This document shows, in pieces, positions 52,249 through 60,218 of a DNA stretch of 64,000 nucleotides (positions are counted from its first letter, which is position 1; each line of letters opens with the position of its first letter). This DNA comes from Ardenticatenaceae bacterium (GTDB lineage: Bacteria; Chloroflexota; Anaerolineae; Promineifilales; Promineifilaceae). The notes below the pieces were generated by a model, which was not told the DNA's origin, did no database searches, and worked only from the letters and a program-made list of their open reading frames with translations. The translations under genes and the position numbers were made by a program. Location: positions 186,001-250,000 of the forward strand of contig JACKBS010000013.1 of NCBI GenBank assembly GCA_020634435.1. The letters run 5' to 3'.

Positions 52249-55200
52249 TGTAGACTTTGGCGATACCGGGGATGATGCGGAGGGACTCCAGAAGCTCGGG
52301 GCAGCTGCGGGTACGGCCGTTTGGGAATTCCATCTTCAAGTTTTGGCCGCTAATCAAAATCGTGAGGCCATCTTCACCCTCGTACTCGTTGACCTTGGTT
52401 AGGGCGCGGCGGCACGCTTCTTGCCAGTTGCCCACCGGGCGCACTTCTACGATCACCATTTTGTGGATGCCGTTGGTCTGGCGCGTGGGTGCGGGACTAA
52501 CCAGCGGCTGGCGCGTGTCAGCGGGTGCCGCTGGGTGGTGGCCGTTGCTGGTGCCATTGCCGTTGGCTTTTGGGGACGCTACGGCCGTTTCCACACGTGT
52601 CGGTTGGGCAACGGGTCGAGCTTCTGAATCGTCGTCGAAGTTGGGTGGTGGGGGTGGTGGCTGGTAGCCAACTGGCGCAGCGGTGGCGGGAACGGCCGTT
52701 GCTGGCTTCGCTACAGCCGCAGGTGCCGCCACAGGGGTGCCGACCGCCTCATCTTCAAACGCAGGTGGTGGGGGCGGCATGTGTCCGTGACCGTTGCCAT
52801 TACCATTGCCGTTGCCGTTGCTGATTTTGGGGCTGTGGCCGTTGCCATTGCTTACCGGTTTGGCAGCGACCGGTGGGGTGGGAACGGCCGTTGCTGCCGG
52901 TTGATGCAGCGCGTCGGCATCCTGGGCGATTTGCACGTTGGTGTCCACGCGGTCCACGATGAGGTTCACATCTTCGCCCTTGAGCTGTACTTTGCCCGTC
53001 ACCAGCATCACCTGGTCTACCGACACGTCGCCCCGGCAAGTTTGCCAGGTGCGCGGGAAAAAGACCAGATCGATCTTGCCATCTAAATCTTCCAGAGTGG
53101 CAAAGGCCATCGGGTCGCCCTTCTTGGTGGTGAGGGTGCGCAGTGTACTGATCATGCCGGCCAGGCGCACGGGACGGCCGTTCCAGTTGCTGTCGATGTC
53201 GCTGATGCTGGCGTTGGTGTGTGGCTGGAGCATAGCTAACGGCCGTTCCAATGGATGTTCGGACACATGAACCCCCAGGGCTTCTTTTTCCCACTCCAGC
53301 AGCTCTTTGTGCTTGATGGGTGTGATGTTTTTTGGATCGTGCAGCAAATCGACGGCGACTTTCAGGGCCGGGGTGCTGCCGCCACCAAACAGACTCATTT
53401 GCCCGGTGGAGGCGGCGGCTTGCTCACTGCTGCTAAAGTTCACAATGCGGTCGAGCGCATCCATAAATTGGACTGGGGTGCCCCAGGTGTCAAAGACGCG
53501 CCCTTTGGTCATGTATTCCAACGGCCGTTTGCCCACCCGCTTCAAATCAACCCGCTTGCACAAATCTTGCAGGTTTTTGAACGGGCCGTTGGCCTCGCGC
53601 TCTTCAATAATCGTCATGAGGGCCGCCGCACCAGCATTTTTGATGGCCCCCAGACCAAAGCGGATTAACGGCCGTTCGCCGCCATCCTCAATCGTGAAGT
53701 CCAGGCCAGAGGTGTTAATGTCCGGCGGGCCCACGTCGATGCCCAAATTTTTGGCCTCGGCGAAGTAGCGGCGCACCTTTTCGGTGTTGTCGCGTTCCAC
53801 CGAGAGCATGGCGGTGAGGTATTCCACCGGATAATGCGCCTTCAAAAATGCCGTCTGGCAGGTGACTTTGGCGTAATCGGCTGCGTGCGCCTTGTTAAAG
53901 CCGTAGCGAGCGAAAAATTCGATATCGCCCCAGATTGCCTCGCACACCTCGCGGCTCAGACCGCGGGCCATCGCTCCTTCGGTGAACTGGGAGCGATGTT
54001 TGTCCATCAGGTCGCGCTTCTTTTTAGAGACGGCCTTGCGGATCATGTCGGCCTCGCCCGGCTCGTACCCGGCCAGGTCAGAGGCGATGCGGATGATTTG
54101 TTCCTGGTACACCAAAATGCCGTAGGTGTCCTTGAGGATCGGTTCCAGGGCCGGGCTGTGGTACTCGACGATATCCTTGTTGTCGTAGATGGCCGAGTGC
54201 ATGCGGCGGATGTATTCAGGAATGTTTTCCATCGGGCCAGGTCGGTACAGCGAAATGGCCGCGATGATGTGGTCGAAGCGGCGTGGTTTCATTTCCATCA
54301 TCAGGCGGCGCATGCCCGCGCCTTCCACCTGGAACACCCCGGCGACGTCGCCGCGCCCCAGCATGTCGAACAGCACTTCTGGCTTTTTGGTGGGGTCTGG
54401 CCCCACGTGCCCCTCGTCGTAAGGGATGTTGTCCATCGTGTAGACGGTGCCGTACCGTTCTTCGATCAGGCGGGCCGCCCGGCGCATTACGGTGAGAGTG
54501 CTCAGCCCCAAAAAGTCTACTTTCAGCAGGCCGATGGATTCCACAATTTCCATGGGCCATTGGGTCACACGATCGACGCCACCCAGCCCTTCATCGCCGC
54601 TGGTGGGTTTGTTGAGCGGCACGTACTCGTGCAGCGGCCGGTCGGAAATGATGACCCCGGCGGCATGGCTGGAGGCATGGCGGGCCACCCCCTCTAAATT
54701 GCGCGCGGTGTCGAGGAGATCGCGTACGGCCGTTTCTCCCTTGTACTTCTGCTCCAGCTCCGATGAGTAAAACTCATGCTCCTTGTCCAGCACGTTTTCA
54801 ATTTTGACAGGTTTGCCAGGGATGGCAGGCACCAGTCGAGCAATGACATCCACTTCTTCCAGCGGCATGTCCATGGCCCGACCAACGTCGCGGATTGCGG
54901 CACGCGCCCCCAACGTTCCAAAGGTAATGATTTGCGCCACTTTTTCGGAGCCATAGCGCCGTTTGGAGTAAGCCACCATCCAGTGCCGCACGTCATCGGG
55001 ATAGTCCAGATCGATATCGGGCATGGAAACGCGGCCAGGATTCAGGAACCGCTCAAAGATGAGGCTGTTGACCAACGGGTCGATGCTGGTGATGCCCAGC
55101 GTGTACGCCACTACCGAGCCAGCGCCAGAACCGCGCACGTTCCACCAGATGTCGTTTTCTTTCCACTCGCTGTAGCTGTCGTAGGGGAAGGGGTCCTGGT

Positions 55201-56317
55201 GCTGCTCCCACCATTCGTCGGTGCGGGCGGCCCATTCGCACAAATCCCACACGATGAGGAAGTAGGTCTCAAACCCCATCCGGCTGATGATGTTCAGCTC
55301 ATGGTCCATGCGGGCGCGCAGTTCCGCATCATTTTCGGCCCTGTCTGCCCCATAGCGCCAGACGAGCCCTTTCTTGCACAGCTCGTGCAGGTAGGAATGT
55401 GGATCGTGTCCGGCAGGAACGTCAAATTCGGGTAGGTGGTACCCCTTCGAATCCAGGCTGACGTCGCACATTTCCACAATGCGCATGCTGTTCATAAGCG
55501 AGTTGAGAATGACTTCTTCTTTGTAGCCGTTGCGTTGGAAGAGGTGGAACATCTCATCGCGCGACTTGACATAATACTCTTTGTCAGAAAAAGTCAGTTT
55601 GGGGTCTTTGACGGTGGAACTGGTCTGAATGCAGAGCAACACTTCATGCGGATCGGCATCGCTGGCCAGAGTGTAGTGCACGTCGTTGGTCGCCAGGAAG
55701 TTGTTTTCCAGGCCAAAATGGGCGGCCATCTCGATGAGCTGCCGGTTGATATCGGTGAGTTCCGGGATGGAGTGCTCTTGCAGTTCGATAAACAAGCGAT
55801 CCTTGCCAAAAATGTCCAGGTATTCGCCCATGAGCTTTTTGGCCAGCTTGGGGTTGCGGTCGCCTAAGGCCCGCGGAATTTCGGCCGCCATGCAGCCAGT
55901 CGTGGCAATGAGGCCATCTTTGTGGCTGGCCATAAAGGCGCGGTCGATGCGCGGTTTGTAGTAGTAGCCATCCAATTGGGAAGCGCTGGCGATTTGCAGC
56001 AGATTCAGGTAGCCGGTCTGGTTTTCGGCCAGCAGCAGCATGTGGAAACGGGCTTTGTCCAGCTGTGGGTCTTTGTCCACCATGGTGCGCTGCGCCAAGT
56101 ACGTCTCGATGCCGATGATGGGCTTCACACCCGCAGCTTTGGCCGCGCGGTAGAAGGGCATGGTGCCATACATCGCGCCGTGGTCGGTGAGGGCGATGGC
56201 GGGTTGGTCCAGTTCCGCAGCACGGGCCACCAGGTCGTTGACCCGGCTCAGGCCATCGAGCAGGGAGTATTCGCTGTGGCAGTGAAGGTGAACAAACTGG
56301 TTGTGGTTTTCACACAT
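52241..56317 (-). CDS. dnaE: DNA polymerase III alpha subunit
   Basis: The 1358-aa replicative polymerase begins with a PHP domain ('FVHLHCHSEYSLLDGLSRV', with the HxH metal pair kept). A Pol3-type palm follows ('PDIDLDYPDDVRHW' with catalytic Asps), then helix-hairpin-helix and OB domains ('VRLAGMISTLRTLTTKKGD'). Between the OB fold and the C-terminal about 75 residues lies a low-complexity stretch (about 1135-1275) of NG repeats, Pro-rich runs and repeated AVATP/AVP units; this is unusual for DnaE. ATG 56317 is the start of conserved protein; upstream frame is junk. A cysteine-rich membrane protein gene overlaps its end. Confidence 0.95.
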   Translation of the reverse strand: MCENHNQFVHLHCHSEYSLLDGLSRVNDLVARAAELDQPAIALTDHGAMYGTMPFYRAAKAAGVKPIIGIETYLAQRTMVDKDPQLDKARFHMLLLAENQTGYLNLLQIASASQLDGYYYKPRIDRAFMASHKDGLIATTGCMAAEIPRALGDRNPKLAKKLMGEYLDIFGKDRLFIELQEHSIPELTDINRQLIEMAAHFGLENNFLATNDVHYTLASDADPHEVLLCIQTSSTVKDPKLTFSDKEYYVKSRDEMFHLFQRNGYKEEVILNSLMNSMRIVEMCDVSLDSKGYHLPEFDVPAGHDPHSYLHELCKKGLVWRYGADRAENDAELRARMDHELNIISRMGFETYFLIVWDLCEWAARTDEWWEQHQDPFPYDSYSEWKENDIWWNVRGSGAGSVVAYTLGITSIDPLVNSLIFERFLNPGRVSMPDIDLDYPDDVRHWMVAYSKRRYGSEKVAQIITFGTLGARAAIRDVGRAMDMPLEEVDVIARLVPAIPGKPVKIENVLDKEHEFYSSELEQKYKGETAVRDLLDTARNLEGVARHASSHAAGVIISDRPLHEYVPLNKPTSGDEGLGGVDRVTQWPMEIVESIGLLKVDFLGLSTLTVMRRAARLIEERYGTVYTMDNIPYDEGHVGPDPTKKPEVLFDMLGRGDVAGVFQVEGAGMRRLMMEMKPRRFDHIIAAISLYRPGPMENIPEYIRRMHSAIYDNKDIVEYHSPALEPILKDTYGILVYQEQIIRIASDLAGYEPGEADMIRKAVSKKKRDLMDKHRSQFTEGAMARGLSREVCEAIWGDIEFFARYGFNKAHAADYAKVTCQTAFLKAHYPVEYLTAMLSVERDNTEKVRRYFAEAKNLGIDVGPPDINTSGLDFTIEDGGERPLIRFGLGAIKNAGAAALMTIIEEREANGPFKNLQDLCKRVDLKRVGKRPLEYMTKGRVFDTWGTPVQFMDALDRIVNFSSSEQAAASTGQMSLFGGGSTPALKVAVDLLHDPKNITPIKHKELLEWEKEALGVHVSEHPLERPLAMLQPHTNASISDIDSNWNGRPVRLAGMISTLRTLTTKKGDPMAFATLEDLDGKIDLVFFPRTWQTCRGDVSVDQVMLVTGKVQLKGEDVNLIVDRVDTNVQIAQDADALHQPAATAVPTPPVAAKPVSNGNGHSPKISNGNGNGNGNGHGHMPPPPPAFEDEAVGTPVAAPAAVAKPATAVPATAAPVGYQPPPPPPNFDDDSEARPVAQPTRVETAVASPKANGNGTSNGHHPAAPADTRQPLVSPAPTRQTNGIHKMVIVEVRPVGNWQEACRRALTKVNEYEGEDGLTILISGQNLKMEFPNGRTRSCPELLESLRIIPGIAKVYNG

Positions 56318-56611
56318 GATGCACAATTTTCCCTTAAGAATAACTATCCACAGATTTCGCAGATTACACAGATTGAAGGTGACGTCTTTTGCCAGCGTGC
56401 AGTATTGTTGTAATGCCCCACATGAGAGACAAGTATAACACAAACGGCCGTTCCCAATGTAAAAAGTTTCAAAATTTTAAGGGCTACTTTTCGCGCTCTA
56501 TCACCTGTCTTCTTTACACTATCTTAACAACTTCTATATTCATGCTAAACAGTGCTTTGCTATTCTACCGCGACCGTAGAGGAAAAACTGTATCAGACTG
56601 GAGATGCACCG

Positions 56612-57415
56612 ATGTTGCAAAAACTGAGTACCTATCATCAAGACCTTGCTGCGACTCTCGCGCTCAATCATTATGCGCCCATTACGCTATCGAACATGAG
56701 CCGGGTGGCCCTGCTGAACCGCACTGACACCAAATATGTGCTCTCGCTGGCGACATTACAGCGCATCATGCCCCAACTTACCGAGGATTATCTGTCCTTG
56801 GTGGTCATGGGCAAGCGTGCCAGCCACTACCGCACGCTTTATTTTGATTCGGAAGATTTTGCCCTGTACCATCGGCACCACGCCGGGGCCTTAAACCGAT
56901 ACAAAGTGCGTTCGCGCGAATATGTTGATTCGCAGCTGGCCTTTTTGGAAGTGAAGCACAAAAACAACAAGGGACGCACTGTTAAAAGCCGGATGCAGAC
57001 GCCGGAACTGGCCGATGAGATTGTGGACGAAACGGCCGCTTTCCTACAAGAAACATTCCCCTTTGATCCTGCCCAACTGGAGGCGAAGCTGTGGGTGGAG
57101 TATGATCGCATTACCCTCGTTAGCGAGCTGCGCCAGGAGCGCGTGACGATTGATCTGAACCTGACCTTTAGCTGGGAAGACGAGACGATCAGTTTGCCGC
57201 ATTTGGTAATTATTGAAGTAAAGCAAGATGGTTTTTCGGCTCAGTCTGAGATGATCAGGCTGCTGCGGCAAAACCAGGTGCAGCCACTGGGCTTAAGCAA
57301 ATATTGCATGGGCGTCAGCCTGCTTTACCCGCACGTTAAACACAACAATTTCAAATCTAAATTACGGCTGGTGCAGAAGCTGGCCCAAGGACAATCTTAT
57401 GCTTACCTCCATTAA
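56612..57415 (+). CDS. VTC-domain protein (polyphosphate polymerase-like)
   Basis: The 267-aa protein has a VTC fold: 'RVALLNRTDTKYVLSLATL', 'HYRTLYFDSEDFALYHRHHAG', 'NRYKVRSREYVDSQLAFLEVKHK' and 'LWVEYDRITLV', with the basic tunnel residues (Arg/Lys) and acidic metal sites of polyphosphate polymerases. ATG 56612 lies behind GGAGATG, and the longer frame start adds nothing conserved. It overlaps the next gene by 17 bases and is the first gene of a VTC-DUF4956-CotH operon, an arrangement seen in many bacteria. Confidence 0.88.
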   Translation: MLQKLSTYHQDLAATLALNHYAPITLSNMSRVALLNRTDTKYVLSLATLQRIMPQLTEDYLSLVVMGKRASHYRTLYFDSEDFALYHRHHAGALNRYKVRSREYVDSQLAFLEVKHKNNKGRTVKSRMQTPELADEIVDETAAFLQETFPFDPAQLEAKLWVEYDRITLVSELRQERVTIDLNLTFSWEDETISLPHLVIIEVKQDGFSAQSEMIRLLRQNQVQPLGLSKYCMGVSLLYPHVKHNNFKSKLRLVQKLAQGQSYAYLH

Positions 57416-58034
57416 TTTACTTGTAGGCTTTGCCGCCAACCTGGTCATTGCGTTGGTCATTGTGCGCTTCATCTACTATCCAGTGAAGCAGAACAAAAAT
57501 TATGTTTTCACGTTTCTGGCCTTTAATACGATTATCTTTTTTGTCATGAGCCTGCTCAGTTCGATTGAGCTGAGCGTGGGCGCAGGGTTTGGCCTGTTTG
57601 CTATCTTCTCGGTGTTGCGCTACCGCACCAACCCCATGCCCCCGCGTGACATGACTTACCTGTTCATTTTGATTGGGCTGCCGGTGCTCAACTCCGGGTT
57701 GTTAAACAGTTCGGGGTGGGACTCGCTGGTGGTGGCCAATGTAGCCATCATTGGGGTGCTGTACGTGCTGGAGCAGGGCTGGGGCTTCCATTATGAGCAG
57801 TCGCAGCGCATTTCTTACGAGCGTATTGAGCTCATCCGCCCTGAAAATTATGAGCTGCTGCTGGCCGACCTGCGCGAGCGCACGGGCCTGCCAATCAAGC
57901 GCGTGGAAATTGGACACATCAATTTTCTCAAGGATTCGGCCGATCTCAAGATTTATTATGATGGCGCCGCCCAACATGGTTGGGAGGACGATGCGGGTGT
58001 TTATTTGATTTATGATGAGGATTCGGCCGAATAA
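57399..58034 (+). CDS. DUF4956 membrane protein
   Basis: The 211-aa protein has four membrane segments in its first 125 residues and 'GFGLFAIFSVLRYRTNPMPPRDMTYLFI', the DUF4956 core, followed by a soluble tail of about 85 residues ('RIELIRPENYELLLADLRERTGL'). Its start overlaps the VTC gene, so the two are translated together. The family is of unknown function but regularly neighbours VTC-type polymerases, so a role in moving or anchoring the polymer is suspected. Confidence 0.9.
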   Translation: MLTSINLLVGFAANLVIALVIVRFIYYPVKQNKNYVFTFLAFNTIIFFVMSLLSSIELSVGAGFGLFAIFSVLRYRTNPMPPRDMTYLFILIGLPVLNSGLLNSSGWDSLVVANVAIIGVLYVLEQGWGFHYEQSQRISYERIELIRPENYELLLADLRERTGLPIKRVEIGHINFLKDSADLKIYYDGAAQHGWEDDAGVYLIYDEDSAE

Positions 58035-58051
58035 GATGAACCCCCTTTGCC

Positions 58052-58081
58052 GGTGTGACGCACATGGCGGTGCGTCACACC
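58052..58081. repeat. Perfect hairpin GGTGTGACGCAC / GTGCGTCACACC
   Basis: Twelve-base arms (58052-58063, 58070-58081) around a 6-base loop, between the DUF4956 and CotH genes. Related to the repeat at 7089-7153. Without a T-tract it may cap or protect mRNA rather than terminate. Confidence 0.8.
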
Positions 58082-58095
58082 ACAGGAGCAGCCCG

Positions 58096-59637
58096 ATGAA
58101 ATTAGCCCGACCCCTTCGCCTGACCGTGGCGATTTTCCTTCTCACCCTTTTTCTCTTTGCTTGCAGCAGTTCTCCCGACAGCGATACGCATTCAGAAACC
58201 ACCACAGATGCGAGTGAAACGGCCGTAACCACCACAACGGCCTCTCAAACAGACGAAGCAGACGATGTCACCCGGCCCGCTGGCTGGAGCGAAGCCACGC
58301 ACAGCAATGACGCCGACCCCAACTACGACGTTGTCTTCCCCGAAGATGAGGTGCTGCGCCTGGACATCACCATCGACAGCGAAAATTGGGACGCGATGCT
58401 GGCGAACCTTACCGCACTGTTGGGCGAACAAGGCAGTGGTGGCGGTCCCGGCGGCAACCGGCCCGGCGGCGGTGCCCCGCCAGAAGGCGTTGAGCCGCCT
58501 GCCGGTGGACCTGGTGGCGCACGGCCCGGTGGTGGGTTTGGTGGCCCCGGTGGGGTGCCGGGTGATTTCACCAGTGAAAATCCGATGTGGGCCGAGGCGA
58601 CGATTACTTTTGAGGGCAATACCTGGACGCACGTCGGCGTGCGCTTCAAGGGCAACTCCTCGCTGTCCGGTGCCTGGTCTAGCGGTTCGCTGGAGTTGCC
58701 GTTCAAGCTGGATTTCGACGAATTTGAGGATGAATATCCCGAAATTGATAACCAGCGCTTTTATGGCTTCAAGCAGTTGTCGCTGTCCAACAACACCCGC
58801 GATGCATCGTTTTTACGCGATACTGTGACGGCCGATATCCTGGAAGATGCGGGGTTGGCCAGTGCCAAAACATCATTTGTGGAGCTGTACGTGGATTACG
58901 GCGAAGGGCCGGTGAGCTTTGGCCTGTACACAATGATCGAGGTGATTGACGACACGGTGGTAGACCGCGTGTTTGGCAGTGATGATGGCAACATTTACGA
59001 GGCGGACGGTACGGCCGTTTCCCTGGCCGAAGGCACATTTGTTGACATCCCTGACAGCTTCCAAAAAGAAAACAATGAAGACGAAGCTGACTGGAGCGAT
59101 ATCGAAGCGCTGTACACCGTGCTGCACTCCGACCTGCGCCAAAACGATCCGGCGGCGTGGCAGGCGGAGTTAGAAGCTGTATTTGACGTTGATACCTTTT
59201 TGCACTGGCTGGCCATCAACACGGTGATTGAAAATTGGGACACGTACGGCGGCGCAGCCCACAATTATTACCTCTACAACGATCCGGCAACGGGCCAACT
59301 CACCTGGATTCCCTGGGATCACAACGAGGCGCTGAAATCAGGCGGCCGTTCGCAAATGACCCTGGAGATGACGGCCATCGGCGATAATTGGCCGCTGATT
59401 CGCTACCTGCTGGATAATCCCGACTACTATGAAACTTATGTCAACTACGTTGATGAAACCATCCACACCGTCTTTGAGCCAGAAGCGATGACGGTGCGCT
59501 ATGAAGAACTGGCCGCGCTCATCGAGCCGTATGCCGTGGCGGACGTAGGGCAGGCGGCGTTTGACCAGGCCATTCAGGAACTCATTACCCACACCAACAA
59601 CCGCGTCGCCGCTGCCGAAGCGTTTTTAGGGCAGTAA
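58096..59637 (+). CDS. CotH-like lipoprotein
   Basis: The 513-aa protein has a signal peptide with lipobox (LFAC, about residue 20) and a Ser/Thr spacer. The CotH domain is interrupted by a very Gly/Pro-rich loop (about 115-150). CotH landmarks include 'VGVRFKGNSSLSG', 'FYGFKQLSLSNNTRDASFLRDT', 'FGLYTMIEVIDDTVVDRVFG' and 'PWDHNEALK'. CotH proteins are atypical protein kinases in spores and fungi; activity here is unproven. A short hairpin separates it from DUF4956. The ATG at 58096 follows AGGAGC. Confidence 0.85.
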   Translation: MKLARPLRLTVAIFLLTLFLFACSSSPDSDTHSETTTDASETAVTTTTASQTDEADDVTRPAGWSEATHSNDADPNYDVVFPEDEVLRLDITIDSENWDAMLANLTALLGEQGSGGGPGGNRPGGGAPPEGVEPPAGGPGGARPGGGFGGPGGVPGDFTSENPMWAEATITFEGNTWTHVGVRFKGNSSLSGAWSSGSLELPFKLDFDEFEDEYPEIDNQRFYGFKQLSLSNNTRDASFLRDTVTADILEDAGLASAKTSFVELYVDYGEGPVSFGLYTMIEVIDDTVVDRVFGSDDGNIYEADGTAVSLAEGTFVDIPDSFQKENNEDEADWSDIEALYTVLHSDLRQNDPAAWQAELEAVFDVDTFLHWLAINTVIENWDTYGGAAHNYYLYNDPATGQLTWIPWDHNEALKSGGRSQMTLEMTAIGDNWPLIRYLLDNPDYYETYVNYVDETIHTVFEPEAMTVRYEELAALIEPYAVADVGQAAFDQAIQELITHTNNRVAAAEAFLGQ

Positions 59638-59696
59638 GCCACAGAGCACACAGAGAGCACAGAGTTTTCCTCTTTTTTCTCTGTGCTCTCTGTGGC
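59638..59696 (+). terminator. Terminator of the VTC/CotH operon
   Basis: CCACAGAGCACACAGAGAGC on the left and CTCTGTGCTCTCTGTGG on the right form a long stem of CACAGAG units with a T-rich loop, immediately after the CotH stop. It also fits the heptamer-array class. Confidence 0.65.
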
Positions 59697-59715
59697 AAAA
59701 CTCAATTTATTTTTA

Positions 59716-59744
59716 TTTGCAAATATATTAAATAAAAATATAAT
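59716..59744 (+). promoter_or_regulatory. Promoter of the MarR gene, probably leaderless
   Basis: TTTGCA (59716-59721), a 17-base spacer and TATAAT (59739-59744) lie directly before ATG 59751. Transcription would start at or next to the ATG, and there is no ribosome site, so the mRNA is likely leaderless. Confidence 0.7.
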
Positions 59745-59750
59745 CCCCGC

Positions 59751-60167
59751 ATGGAACAAACAATTTTTACAACCATGCGGGAAATTTTTGTGCTGCTGAT
59801 TGGCGAAATGGCGGTGGTGTTACGGCCGTTTCACCTCACTCCTGAGCAGTTCGACACGCTGCTGCTGCTGCAACTGAACAGCGGCTGGCGCATGGGGGAT
59901 TTGAGTGGCCGTTTGCTGGTGGACAACAGCAAAATGACCCGCATTGTGGATTATCTGGCCGAGCAGGGCTGGGTCACGCGCCAGCCCGACCCCGACGATC
60001 GGCGCGCGCAGCAGGTGGTTTTGACCAGCGCCGGATCGGCCCAACGCGAGGCGGCCCAGGTAGCCCATCTGGCCGCGTTGCAGGCGAGTTTGTCTGGTTT
60101 GGATGAGGCCGGGCAGGCGCAAATGCTGGATTTGCTGGCAAAATGGCGTGCCGATTTAGGCATTTAG
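59751..60167 (+). CDS. MarR-family transcriptional regulator
   Basis: The 138-aa protein has the MarR dimer winged-helix fold: 'LTPEQFDTLLLLQLNSGWRMGDLSGRL' for the first helices, 'DNSKMTRIVDYLAEQGWVTRQPDPDDRRAQQVVLT' (59,920-60,030) for recognition helix and wing, and a dimerisation helix at the end. It would repress or activate by binding DNA as a dimer, with a small-molecule effector. The ATG follows a -10 box at 6 bases, so translation is likely leaderless. It is 51 bp upstream of the GH13 gene and may control it. Confidence 0.88.
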   Translation: MEQTIFTTMREIFVLLIGEMAVVLRPFHLTPEQFDTLLLLQLNSGWRMGDLSGRLLVDNSKMTRIVDYLAEQGWVTRQPDPDDRRAQQVVLTSAGSAQREAAQVAHLAALQASLSGLDEAGQAQMLDLLAKWRADLGI

Positions 60168-60218
60168 CCTGGCCATTCATGGCCAGGACAATGTATTTTT
60201 AATTTGGGAGAACAACCA

